Shown here: positions 34,256 to 44,585 of the stretch, one piece after another
How the letters are laid out: each line of letters begins with the position of its first letter
Numbering within the stretch: the stretch's first letter is position 1
NCBI GenBank assembly: GCA_030248225.1
Contig: JASANE010005277.1
Span: forward strand, 26,970-90,969
Source: Trileptium ribeirensis
Taxonomy: Eukaryota > Nematoda > Enoplea > Enoplida > Thoracostomopsidae
DNA length: 64,000 nt
Direction: 5' to 3'
Made by a program: the position numbers and the translations under genes
Notes under the pieces: model-generated
The model's database searches: none
What the model was told of the DNA's origin: nothing
Seen by the model: the letters and a program-made list of their open reading frames with translations, nothing else

Positions 34256-35670
34256 TTAGTGGAGATTGTGTGTTGCAGGGGTGAAAGCTTTTAAATTCCG
34301 TTTATGTGTGTGATCGGTCATAACTCGGAAACGACTTAACCGATTTTTTGACCTTGGGCTCATTCGAACCAGCATAGCCCCTAGCGTTTTTTGATTTGGT
34401 ATCTGGTTCAAAGGTCAAAATGTGGGTTTTTTGTCACATTTTACCCCATTTTAGTGTTGTAATCTTAATTTTCGAATTTTTTCCTCTGGTTGGTTTTATT
34501 TTATATTAAACTGATAAATACCGATGCGCATTTTTGTTCTTCGATTAAGGCTCCAAATCTGGAGTTATGGGGTTTGGGGTACGGGGGTATGGCGCCCCCA
34601 TGGTTCGTCGACCCAAAATTCGAAAATATTTTCTGACGTTTCACTTTAGGTTTCCGGGCGTGGTAAACGCATTGCTCATTGGTTTTGCTGTGTGACATGG
34701 CTCCATGGGTACGGGGGTATGGCGCCCCCATGGTTCGGGATCTGAAGTCAAAATGAGGGTTTTTACCCAATTTTAGTACCCTTCACCTAAACAAGGTTAA
34801 TTTTATCTTAACTTTCGAATTTTTTCCCTGATTGGTTTTGTTTCATAGTAAAATGATAAATACTGGTGCCTCTTTTTTGTTGTTCGATTATGAGTCCGGT
34901 TCTAGAGTTACGGGGTTTGAGGTACAGGGGTATGGCCCCCCATGGTTTTTCGACCCAAAATTCGAAAAAAATTTCTGACGTCTTGGGCGGCTGAAAATTT
35001 CACTTGGGATTTTCCGGCGTGGCAAACTCATTGCTGGTGTTGGTTTTGCTGTGTGGCATATGGTTCCATGGGTACGGGTGTATGGCGACCCCGTGATTCA
35101 GGGTCAGAGGTCAAAATGAGGTTTCTTAGCCCATTATAGTACCCTTTACGGAAGCAAGGTTATTTTTATCTTAACTTTCGAATTTTTTCGTGGTTGATTT
35201 TATTTCATAGTAAAATGATAAATGCCGATGCGAAATTTTTGTTTTTTCATTAATTATCCGGTTCTGGAGCTATACGGGTTTGATGTTTGGCACCCTCGTG
35301 GTTCCTCGGCCCAAAATACGAAATTTTGTTCTGACGTCCTGGGTGGCTGAAAACTTTCACTTGGGATTTTGCGGGCATGGGAAATTCATTGCCGGTGTTG
35401 GTATTGCTCTGCGACTCATAGTTCTATGGGTACGGGGGCATGGCGCCCCATGGCTTCCCGACTCAAAATTCCTTATTTGATTGCGACGTTTTGGGAGGCT
35501 AATAGCTTGCACTTGGGGGTTTTCGGACAAGGGATACTCATTGCCGGTGTTAGTTTTGTTCTAACTTGTGCGGCATTGTGTGATATCCACATATAGCATA
35601 ATGACGTATGTTATCAGGGAGCTGATTGCCTGTGCATCCAAAAGTCGTAGGTGTACCTATGCTTCAAAAG
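34256..35670. repeat. Dispersed repeat R3, long copy with internal expansion
   Basis: Has the same outer ends as 20641-21290 (GTGGAGATTGTGTGTTGCAG at the start; GTAGGTGTACCTATGCTTCA at the end). Inside, a ~345-360-bp unit is repeated about three times, each with GGTACGGGGGTATGGCGCCC, CGACCCAAAATTCGAAAA, TGACGTCTTGGGCGGCTGA and CATTGCCGGTGTTGGTTTTG variants. It ends ~115 bp before the last GEF exon. Confidence 0.8.
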
Positions 35671-35785
35671 ACGGTGTTTACTGAGCTTACAAATAATGCC
35701 GTAATTTACGCAAAATGCGAACAAGTCGCTCCTGCTATTGTTGTCGGCTCTGCTTTTGTCGTTAACAACTTTGTTCGATATTTAG

Positions 35786-36459
35786 GATGGTACGAAGGCG
35801 AACGGCTTCATGATGGTAAAGCAGGATGGTTTCCGTCGACATACGTCAAGGAAATTTTATCCGACCATATTCGCTCAAAAAATTTTCGCCAACGTCTCCG
35901 CCTTATTCAAGCAGCCGAAACTTTGACACAGACGGCGTCCAATGTAAATAATCCGGCTTTAATTAATCTCAATCTATGCTCTGCTCTATCGACCATGTCT
36001 GAACCGACGGCTGCTGCTCCGGATTTATCATCCAACGGTCAGGGTTTTCAAACGGCAACCACAGTCGCTTGTAGTGATACTTCAAAACCAGAAAAAGAAG
36101 CGGAAAACGACGAAAAGCTACGTCACAGATCAGGAAAGCGTAAAGGTGGTGGATTTTCTAAAAAGCGTAATAGCGATTGTAGCAGTTCAGTCGAAGCGGC
36201 ACGTGACGCTGTTGCCGAATCCGCACCGGAAGACGTGGCCTGTCCTAATAAAACGGTCGAAACGGACAAGCGCTTAAGCACCGTAGCGACCACGGCGTTT
36301 CATGTTGGCGACAAAGGCAATGTTTCATCGGTCGATAAATCCATCAGGTACACTCATAATAATTGTTCGGTCGATTCCGGCAGCAATAATAATAGACAGT
36401 CATCGATATCAGCTAGCGCTCTGAAAATACGAAAGCCTGATCACGATATGGAAATTTAA
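35786..36459 (+). CDS. ephexin-like: Ephexin-like GEF, last exon: SH3 second half and C-terminal tail
   Basis: Acceptor CGATATTTAG; the stop TAA ends at 36459. It reads WYEGERLHDGKAGWFPSTYV, completing the SH3 with the WW-type Trp and the GWFPSxYV ligand-groove motif, then KNFRQRLRLIQAAETL, the ephexin helix after the SH3. The remaining ~165 residues are Ser/Thr/Asn/Lys-rich and probably disordered. Upstream open sequence back to 35626 belongs to the intron repeat, so an ATG there is not a start. No clear AATAAA follows within 200 bp; an ATTAAA occurs near 36680. Confidence 0.9.
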
Positions 36460-37060
36460 GCTGGATTTTTTTGAGCATCACACAGGTTTATATGTACATA
36501 TCGATACTGGTTACTACTTTTATTCCGTGTGCTTGGTTATTCCTCATATTATTCCTTGTATAATAATTTATTGCTATTTCTCGTTTATATTGAGTTAATA
36601 TGCTATATTGTTTTTTGTTTGCTTTAGATTTTTATTTTATTTGAATTTAACTCGTTGCATTTGCTTTTTGTAACAATGATATTAAAACAGAGTTGGAAGT
36701 CGCGCAGGAAGTTGTGCTCAGCCTCGTCCCGCGCTTTATTAAACACTGAAAATTTACATAGAAGAGCTCAACAAAATGCTGGTGGTCAGAACTGAGGTCA
36801 GTTTTGTAGATAAGTGTAAAGGTTTTCTCAAAATTAAAGCTGGTTTTGGCATTGATGACATTTTGGCATGACTGTAGGCAAATCTATATTTGGATAAGCG
36901 CGAGTCACGAAATTTACAAAACAATAACGATTTCCGATCGTTATCGAATCCCCGCTTGCCTCACGCATTATCGCACATAAAATAATTACCAGCGGCGGAG
37001 TGAAATTGCCCCACTCAGCTCACGGGACGAAGGATTCCTCGCGGGTCGGCTCGGCCCACT
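36460..37060 (+). other. 3' flank / likely 3' UTR of the GEF gene
   Basis: AT-rich sequence after the stop, with T-rich stretches and an ATTAAA near 36680 that could serve as a polyadenylation signal. The GC-richer segment at ~36950-37060 (GCGGGTCGGCTCGGCCCACT) directly abuts an M3-like MITE. Confidence 0.4.
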
Positions 37061-37068
37061 TCCAACTA

Positions 37069-37212
37069 CCCGCCAAAAATGACTGTCGCTCGCTCGCGAC
37101 TCGCCCGAAATAAATTTGTTCTAAAAATAGAATTTACTATTAATTTAAATAGTTTCAAAATGTCGAGCGAGTCGCTCGCTCGAAATGCGACGGTCATTTT
37201 TGGCGAGCACTG
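37069..37212. mobile_element. MITE related to family M3
   Basis: Left CGCCAAAAATGACTGTCGC and reversed right CGCCAAAAATGACCGTCGC pair with one mismatch; the right end goes on to CAGTGCTCG and TA, while the left lacks the outer few bases. The interior palindromic blocks GCTCGCTCGCGACTCG and CGAGCGAGTCGCTCGCTCG make it strongly self-complementary. Confidence 0.75.
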
Positions 37213-37214
37213 TA

Positions 37215-38740
37215 TTTAAGTGTGTTCATACGTTCAAATTTTTAGCTCTAAAATTGAAAGTATTTTTTGACTGTGCCAACACAGTTCAAACTTTAAATAA
37301 CAAAACTTTATCAGAACAACTATTAAAGATTATAATGAGCTGATAACTATTGAACGTTTTAACGCACCTTTATTAATATTGATGTATAGTGCATCTAGGG
37401 GCTTATTTTTAAGACCTTCCTCCTGCATTATACGCATACATATCATGGATTTTGTGGCTAGATAAAATTTGTCACCTACGCTGTATCGCAAGTCGCCTAT
37501 GTTGTTGACAGACGCACAACCAGCGTGAGCAGTGGTGTATTTTACCCAGGATTCGCACTTTGAGAAATTATCGTTCTGTAGTTTTCAGCTGATAAACTGT
37601 AACCGGCGATGTGTAGTCTTAGCTTGAAATTGATTTTTCGAAGTCAATAGACGATGACTTACAATGATAAATCCTGGTTGAAAAGCGTTAATCATTTCAA
37701 CGATTTGAATCAGGGCTACCTATATTTCAACGCCGACAAATCGCCTTTTCTTTTTAAGAGATGTATCAGCAACCATTATCTGTGCATTGTTGCCTAAGTT
37801 TAGTGCTACTTTCAACAAATAGTTTTGACAGTTTTTCACTTGATTTATCCTACGTTTACACAATTCCTAAGTTCAGTCGAATTGGATATTTTCAAGAAAA
37901 TACGATTAGTAAACTCAAGATCCTGTAAGCGGCGCGGCAATTTGAACACGACAGACTGTGGATATAGATACTGAGGCTGGTTATATTGCCAAAATCTATG
38001 ATCTCATAAACGGAATAGTATAGTATTTTTGTTTTTCTTCTGTTTGATGCGATGAAGCTACTGGGCATAAATTTCTGGATAATCCATTGGATTATTACAG
38101 ATGGATTGTCATTTCAGAATGGGTCTATTATACGGCGACTGTAGAGTTCGGTCTTACACCACAATAGGTTTCTTTGGACGCTTATTGTTTATATTAAGCC
38201 AGAGGGCTTTCAGCCAGTTCCATACTATTTTGTCAAGGACGTGGTATAAATGGTACATCTATGATACTAACCTGCAATCATCCTAGAGATTACGCTATTA
38301 CGCTTGTAAAAGCTTGGTTTATTCATATTCAAACTGTACTACATGCTAAGACGAAATTTATCATACTCATGTTAAGTTAAACATTGCACATTCTTATATG
38401 TCAATGGTTTAGTGCATTATTTGAGCCTGTATTTGTATATAGCGGTATTTAAAAGGATCTGACGGCTTTATAACAGTATTCTGTTCGTGCATATTTTTGG
38501 CTTTACTTACAAGTAAACTAAATCGTTGTGAATTCAGACGTTAGCGAATATTATCAGGGTATACGATAGTACAAATGCTAGAGTCACCGTATAGTTGTCG
38601 GCAAGTATGCTGTCTTCATGCCGTAACTAAATCTTTAATGCAATCGACTATAGGTCAACTTGCTGCTGCATGTGAAACGAATGCATACGCATAAACCGCA
38701 GACATTATATTCCTACATGGAAGTAGACAATTTTTATTTA
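37215..38740. other. No gene recognised
   Basis: AT-rich DNA without a long open frame or a repeat I can define. Short frames near 37440 and 38101 have no supporting splice or family signal. Confidence 0.6.
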
Positions 38741-39043
38741 ATTCGATTTACCGCAATCGTCGATTTAGGTGTAGTGACGGAGCTCGATTTTTGAATTTTT
38801 TTGCCGTGGGAAAAGTTATGGGGCAAAATGACGTCATTTTTCGGGCACCCTCTCCATTTTTTGCGACTTTTCTCAATAAGTGAACAAGGTATCCGCAAAC
38901 TAACAGACCTATTCCATGTAGCTTTATCAGGGCTTTCCAATGATATATATGTAACAGTCCTAATTTTATGAAAATGGTAGGATGCTGGAGAACACAAAAA
39001 GTGGTGAAAAAAGGGAGAAATGGACGGCCGGATACCGGTGGAG

Positions 39044-39149
39044 TGTGACCCCTGTATGAATTGGTCATGTAATTGTGCAGTATCGTATCAATCTTGAAAT
39101 AAACAATTGTATTGCGTTCATATTGTGTTTAGAAGGTCACACTCCACCA
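39044..39149. repeat. 14-bp inverted repeat around an AATAAA
   Basis: GGTGGAGTGTGACC and GGTCACACTCCACC are perfect reverse complements ~77 bp apart. AATAAA lies between them. TGTGACC...GGTCACA resembles short LTR ends (TG...CA), but the unit is very short and no target duplication is seen. Confidence 0.55.
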
Positions 39150-39972
39150 CCCGAAGGTGCCCGGGGTGATTTTGGCACCGAAAACGAATACCACGAGTAG
39201 GATGTCCGGTCGATCCTGGGGAGATAAATTAATGCTGTACTGTGTATATAGAACATTGGCGCATTATATTATATACGTTGTTGTAACTGTGCGAAGTATG
39301 GGTGTGCGTTCGGAGAGGCCGGGGACCAACCGATTTCATCGGGATTTTTGGCGTTATAAGAAAACTGGTCACCCTGGGCCGATCCTAGCGCACACGCCAA
39401 ATCATCACTGTAAAGCATATCTGCTGTGCGTTTTGAGGAGTGTCACGTACATTCGATGTATATTTCTACATGCATAGCTTAGGGAGTCAAGGGAAATCAG
39501 GACAAATCAAGGAAATTCTTTAAAGGCGGGCCGAATCAAATTATAAAAAATTCCTAAGGCATTATTTTAGGGTGTAACGACAAAAATTCAATTTTTGGGT
39601 TTTCTACTAAACTTAAGGGAATAGGGGTGACTAAACCCTCTTAAGGACGCTGCTGGGGTGTCAAATTGTCCCGGCGGGTCTAAAAATTCGGATCCCCTAA
39701 ATACTTATGGACCCCCGAACGGGCGTTTAAGCCTCCAATTTTCCAGGTCCCAAAGAGCATCTAAAATAATCAAAACTCCCCAATTTTTGGAGCCTGGGAC
39801 ACTCATTGGGTTCTCCCCTAACAGTTTGGTCGAAAACCGGGGCCGCCCGCCCCCTCGGGTCCGCCCAGGATCCCCTGAACCCAAAAGGGACATCAAAATT
39901 TGTTAAAATTCTCTCCTAAAAGGGCCTCTAGCAGGCCTCTCATAAAAGATACATTAAATATCAATTTCTCAT

Positions 39973-40138
39973 CAGTAGCCGGCCTGCCAGGGCATGATTC
40001 CGGTCCTGCCCCCGGCCGCCTACTGTTTTTCGTTCATGAGATATCGGCAAAAGTGTGCCGATATCCCTATGAGAGAACGGCGCCCTGAGCGCCGTTATAT
40101 TTTGGCCGAAAATTTTCCTCGCGCCGACCAGCGCGAGG
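39973..40138. ncRNA. Cluster of four strong stem-loops
   Basis: (1) 39973-40025: CAGTAG/CTACTG, CGGCC/GGCCG and GGGCA/TGCCC stacked stems. (2) 40040-40065: GATATCGGCA/TGCCGATATC, 6-nt loop. (3) 40076-40096: AACGGCGC/GCGCCGTT, 5-nt loop. (4) 40117-40138: CCTCGCGC/GCGCGAGG, 6-nt loop. The last three stems are perfect and each has a different sequence. Such density is not expected by chance and suggests a folded transcript or a hairpin-rich element end. Strand unknown. Confidence 0.6.
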
Positions 40139-40260
40139 TTCAGTTGTTTACGGCCTTTGCGTGGCGGGCTTGCTGCAGACCAGTCGTATTATGTTGTGTG
40201 CCCGTTGTGGGCTGTCGCTTGCCGTTTTGTTATTTTGGTTTTCACGTATTTGTATATAAT

Positions 40261-40263
<3 letters not shown>

Positions 40264-40302
<39 letters not shown>
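40264..40302. repeat. (TA)n microsatellite
   Basis: Nearly pure TA dinucleotides for ~39 bp between the stem-loop cluster and the TATA-like promoter. Confidence 0.95.
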
Positions 40303-40303
<1 letters not shown>

Positions 40304-40376
40304 TTCTTTGAGTCTACGTATATATATAAGTTTAAATTTAAAATCTCAGTACAAAAAAAAGGGGGGTGTCCCAGGG

Positions 40377-40405
40377 TATAAAAGCGACCAGCCCTTTTCA
40401 GTTTC
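40377..40405 (+). promoter_or_regulatory. Possible core promoter (TATA plus Inr)
   Basis: TATAAAAG at 40377 is followed by TTTTCAGTTTC, whose TCAGTT matches the arthropod-type initiator, with 23 bp from the TATA start to the Inr A (slightly short). It precedes the GC-rich, hairpin-bearing stretch. Inference from motifs only. Confidence 0.35.
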
Positions 40406-40615
40406 GGAACCAGTCGGGGCTTGAGCTTTGAGGCTGACGGCGGTTGTCGCCGCAGTTTCTCTTGTTAGTTAGGGTATTTTCTGTTTGCTTTGTTTGATTG
40501 TTTTTGGGGTTTTATTTACCTGGGGGAAGTGCTTCACACTGCGGACGCGTGTGGGGTGCCCCTCCGGTTTTGAGCTAACGATTTTGGATGTTCCGCCTGA
40601 GCGTAGGACCAGGGA

Positions 40616-40671
40616 CAGCCCTTGCGGGTGCTGTGGCGTCCGTCGGATGCCTCGCGCTCCCGTAAGTGTTG
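40616..40671. ncRNA. Conserved hairpin H, copy 1
   Basis: CAGC-C-CTTGCGGG...GGCGTCC-GTC-GGATGCC...CCCGTAAG-T-GTTG. The outer 8-bp stem has a G-U pair at position 4 and C-G at position 5; the inner 7-bp stem closes a 3-nt loop. Preceded by TTCACACTGCGGACGCGTG, which also precedes copy 2. Confidence 0.6.
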
Positions 40672-41049
40672 CGCCCGCGCTGGGGAAGAGAGGCTGAGTT
40701 TCGGACCAAAATGAGCAAAATTGGGATCAAAATTGTAGAGAAAAGGGGGGAGACGGGTCGCAGGGTTCTCGGCTGGTTCCCCGTCCGCCGGGTGGTGTTT
40801 TGCAACGCTCGGTGGACGTATTTAGGATTGTTTTAAAGTGTTCTTAAGAAATCGGCTGTTTGTACCTACCCGTTTAGCCGGCGGGAGAGTTTTCATTTTT
40901 TTTTAAATTTGTAGGATCGGTGAATGCATCGCATTCAGGACTAATCTGGGTGTACTCTTCACACTGCGGACGCGTGGAAGAGGCCCACCCAGAGATTTCA
41001 CTTTAAGCACTTGAGAAAGTTGTCTCGCGTAGGCCTAAGCACTAAAGGG

Positions 41050-41105
41050 CAGCCCTTGTGGGTGCTGCGGCGTCCAATGGATGCCCCGCGCTCCCACAAG
41101 TGCTG
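41050..41105. ncRNA. Conserved hairpin H, copy 2
   Basis: Same fold as copy 1: CAGC-C-CTTGTGGG...GGCGTCC-AAT-GGATGCC...CCCACAAG-T-GCTG. Position 5 of the outer stem is now U-A (C-G in copy 1) and position 4 is G-C (G-U in copy 1), so pairing is kept. Sequence just upstream, GTTGTCTCGCGTAGGCCTAA, is shared exactly with copy 3. Confidence 0.6.
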
Positions 41106-41590
41106 GGCCGCGCTTTGTTAGTTGAGTCGAGCAGATTCGAGTAAAAGCAGTTGCATAGGAAAATTTCGGAGGTACGTCCGACAGAAAATTGTGAGATGGC
41201 CACCAAAGAACTTATAGTGGGGCACGTGTTTTCAAATGAGGAGTTCAATAAAGTTTAAGGCTTAAGAGGAAAACTGTGGGTGCATATGCATAGGCATGCT
41301 CTGTGTATCCTCAGTAGAGTGTTAATTCTGTTTTGTGACAGCGGTTCTTGTTTATGCATAAAAGGACAATCGCGGAATAAAATGCGGTATGTCAAATCTA
41401 GCAGGCGACTTGGATTGAAGTTAGGTTAAACTGTTTCACCTCTGAGCACGCCTAGCCACGGGTTCCCGAATAACCCCTGGGCTCGTTAAACGCTCGAAAA
41501 TCGACCTGCTAGAGGTTACGCACCAAAAGGGCTTCCGAAGCCATCGAAAATTTACGAAAGTTGTCTCGCGTAGGCCTAAGCACTAAAGGG

Positions 41591-41646
41591 CAGCCCTTGT
41601 GGGTGCTGCGGCGTCCAATGGATGCCCCGCGCTCCCACAAGTGCTG
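41591..41646. ncRNA. Conserved hairpin H, copy 3
   Basis: Identical to copy 2 over about 100 bp (roughly 41553-41655), so a recent duplication 541 bp apart. Just upstream, TCTAGCAGG (41397) pairs with CCTGCTAGA (~41505), and GGCTTC-C-GAAGCC (~41530) forms a further small hairpin. Confidence 0.6.
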
Positions 41647-43163
41647 GGCCGCGTGCTACTCTTTAAGTCAAGTAGAAGCAGGTAACCGAAACCCCTTAGA
41701 AAGCTTTGGAGGGGTATTAAGCTTCCTTTGGAAGAACAGTTAGACACACAGCTGACCACGCGTTCCCTATTGAGGATCACCAGGAATGTTGAAGTTCGGA
41801 TAGTAAAATTTTGGGGCAGCGGGTTCCGCGTTTCTAAAAGAGCCCATCGTGAGCTCATCGGACATCCTTTCGTCATCCAAATCCGGGCCTAGGCTCAATA
41901 AATGTCGCCAGGTTCCAAATCAGATTGCAATATAGAAGATGCCACGGCATGCACAGAATTTTCTACATGTACCTAGGCGGTGTTGTGGAGTACGTTGTAA
42001 TAAATGTTGTAAAAATTTTGCTTCCAAGTATTGTTTTATGTTGGCGTGTCATATTGTCAAAAGAGGGAGCGCCCCAAAATAAATGTTTGACGTGTGCATT
42101 TTGTAGGCGAAATAGTTTGATCTCGACCAAGTACACGAGAACGTAGGTCCCTCTAAGGCATGTCGAACACTATCTGACCCAGCGTTTCCTCTGGTGACAT
42201 CAAGACCCCTTTCCAAACATACGCAATTTCACCCCACCGACAGTCTAAATTTTAACGCTCCAGCTAACCTCGCTCGCGCCCGCAACCCAGCTCGCTCTGC
42301 AAATGGTTTGTTTCGGCGTACAGGTCCATCAGTGTGCCAAAGCCACTAGTTCCCTCACCTTCTGTACAATCCTCCAAATCAGTAGGCTGATAAGGACCAG
42401 TCAGCTGGGACTAGCGTCAAACCAGGGTCAAACAAAATCTTGACAAAATGGGCCCCGCCGTTGGGAAATCTCGGCCCTGGCATAAAGCATAGGATTCGAT
42501 ACCCGGGAATGAGGGAAAGACGGGTCCGCCCTATTACCTGTGAGCAGGCTTAGGGGATGACCCTCCCTCAGGGGGACCTCCATGCCACTAGATACATGGG
42601 CCACCATAGGGGCCAGGCCGAACACCCTGGTAAACCCGCCGAGCACTCCGCTAAGCTAAGCGGTTCCCATCGGTTAAACTGGGAATCACCGGGGAACCGT
42701 GTAAGCCGGGGTTGTCCGGGCACCACAGTGAGACGTGAAAGTGGTGCAGCTGGGATCCCTTAGGGCCAGAACTGGTCCTAGTACAATATATATAACACGT
42801 TTTTCAACTACATCCCAATCTGTAGTTTATAAGCTTATAGTTGGCGCCAAATTTCATATTTGGTGAAAAGTCGTGGGAAATGCACCTAAATGTGTGCTTA
42901 TTGTTGGTTTTAGTGTCGAATATGGGGTTTTCTGGGCCAACAAGCTGATTGCGAGTGTCAAAAATATTGTGTGGCAAATATTTTTCACACTTCTGCTTCA
43001 TACTTGGTATGAAAAATGAGATTTTTGTCAAGTATCGGTTTGAATTCCTTAACAGTTCTTTTCACGGTCAATTTAGGGTTTTATTTAATTATTAAATTGT
43101 TAGTTCATTGTTTTTGTACTCGTATGATGTTTTGTCTACTGCATACGTTGGCTATCAAAAGAG

Positions 43164-43184
43164 GCGGGCGTAACTATGACTCAT
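43164..43184 (+). other. Short 28S-rRNA-like segment
   Basis: GGCGGGCGTAACTATGACTC differs by one base from the highly conserved large-subunit rRNA sequence at the R2 insertion region (recalled as GGCGGGAGTAACTATGACTC). Flanks do not match rRNA. Confidence 0.4.
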
Positions 43185-43583
43185 CACTCACGGTTTATAT
43201 AATGCTGCACCTGCGTACTGTGTTTAGGCGTTGTTTGTGTGTGCTTTCTTCAACAGACTTCGGGGGATTGTTCTCACAACTCGAATTCTGGCTCGCAAGC
43301 GAGCTTCACTAGTTTTTACATAGGCCGATGGAACCTAACTTATTTTTACATAGGCCGGCCCTCGCACTTCGTATATGAAACTCTCTTTAAAAATGAGTTT
43401 GTCTTCACTAATACGGTTCATTAAAATATTCATACCACTTTAAAAAGGTAAACTTTCCACCAGTAATTACGAGTTGTAAAAATTACCCAAATACATATAA
43501 TTAAGTAATTTCTTTTACTGTATATTTCCTCATCCGTGCAGCACGCCTTTCGAAAGTTGGGGCAATTCAAATGGGTAAGGGAA

Positions 43584-44585
43584 AATTGCGGACTTCAGAA
43601 GGGAAACATACATTTTTGAAAAAATATGGGGAGTCCCCCTTTTCCTGCGCCCCTGTATTTCTTATGTTTTTTGGGAAATAAGTATGGATTTAACATAAAT
43701 AATTCCATCTCTTGGTACGTGTAAATGCACACATAGGCAGTCGCATTTGGTAAATTGCGGTCTTCAGAAGGGAAACACATATTTTTGAAAAAATGGGGAG
43801 TCCCCCTTTTCCTGCGCCCCTGTATTTCTTATGATTTTTGGGAAATAAGTATGGATTTAACATAAATAAATCCATCTCTTGGTACGTGTAAATGCACACA
43901 TAGGCAGTCGCATTTGGTAAATTGCGGACTTCAGAAGGGAAACACATATTTTTGAAAAAATGGGGAGTCCCCCTTTTCCTGCGCCCCTGTATTTCTTATG
44001 TTTTTTGGGAAATAAGTATGGATTTAACAGAAATAAATCCATCTCTTGGTACGTGTAAATGCACACATAGGCAGTCGCAATTGGTAAATTGCGGACTTCA
44101 GAAGGGAAACACATATTTTTGAAAAAATGGGGAGTCCCCCTTTTCCTGCGCCCCTGTATTTCTTATGTTTTTTGGAAAATAAGTATGGATTTAACATAAA
44201 TAAATCCATCTCTTGGTACGTGTAAATGCACACATAGGCAGTCGCATTTGGTAAATTGCGGACTTCAGAAGGGAAACACATATTTTTGAAAAAATGGGGA
44301 GTCCCCCTTTTCTTGCGCCCCTGTATTTCTTATGTTTTTTGGGAAATAAGTATGGATTTTATAACATAAATAAGTCCATCTCTTGGTACGTGTAAATGCA
44401 CACATAGGCAGTCGCATTTGGTAAATTGCGGACTTCAGAAGGGAAACACATACTTTTGAAAAAATGGGGAGTCCCCCTTTTCCTGCGCCCCTGTATTTCT
44501 TATGTTTTTTGGGAAATAAGTATGGATTTAACATAAATAAATCCATCTCTTGGTACGTGTAAATGCACATATAGGCTGTCGCAAG
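43584..44585. repeat. 167-bp tandem array, six units
   Basis: Unit: AATTGCGGACTTCAGAAGGG, AAACACATATTTTTGAAAAA, TGGGGAGTCCCCCTTTTCCT, GCGCCCCTGTATTTCTTATG, AAATAAGTATGGATTTAACA, CTCTTGGTACGTGTAAATGC, ACACATAGGCAGTCGCA. Recurs every 167 bp from 43754 (first unit 169). Units are nearly identical. Repeated MCFPSE-type frames on the minus strand follow from the period and are not proteins. Confidence 0.95.

Larger units (their letters stand above)
927..36459 (+). other. ephexin-like: Ephexin-family RhoGEF gene, 15-exon model (5' end missing)
   Basis: This entry spans the gene; exons are listed separately. The product should exchange GDP for GTP on Rho-family GTPases (family knowledge). Domain order is disordered acidic/Ser/Thr N-terminus, ephexin linker, DH, PH, SH3 and polar tail, as in the ephexin group (vertebrate ARHGEF5/15/16/19/26 and NGEF, fly Exn, worm EPHX-1). 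The exons sum to about 3,558 nt. The reading phase matches at every junction except the one between 12116 and 16651, where about 25 DH residues are missing. Acceptors are mostly TTTTAG or TTTCAG and donors mostly GTRAG-like. The exon at 927 starts mid-codon, so more coding sequence lies upstream. Introns range from about 280 bp to 8.6 kb and hold most of the mobile elements of the left half. Confidence 0.85.
38741..42790. other. GC-rich, hairpin-dense island without a protein gene
   Basis: Much richer in G+C than the rest of the window. No open frame stands out. Besides the stem-loops listed separately, the 42.6-42.75-kb part holds CGGTTCCC/GGGAACCG, CCGCT/AGCGG and GCACCAC/GTGGTGC pairs. Could be a non-coding RNA locus, the leader or LTR of a retroelement, or transferred DNA. 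No protein evidence separates these. Confidence 0.5.

Noticed and set aside
39052..39143. Possible very short LTR (TGTGACC...GGTCACA with AATAAA)
   Set aside because: Only ~92 bp, no partner copy, no target duplication; kept only as an inverted repeat.
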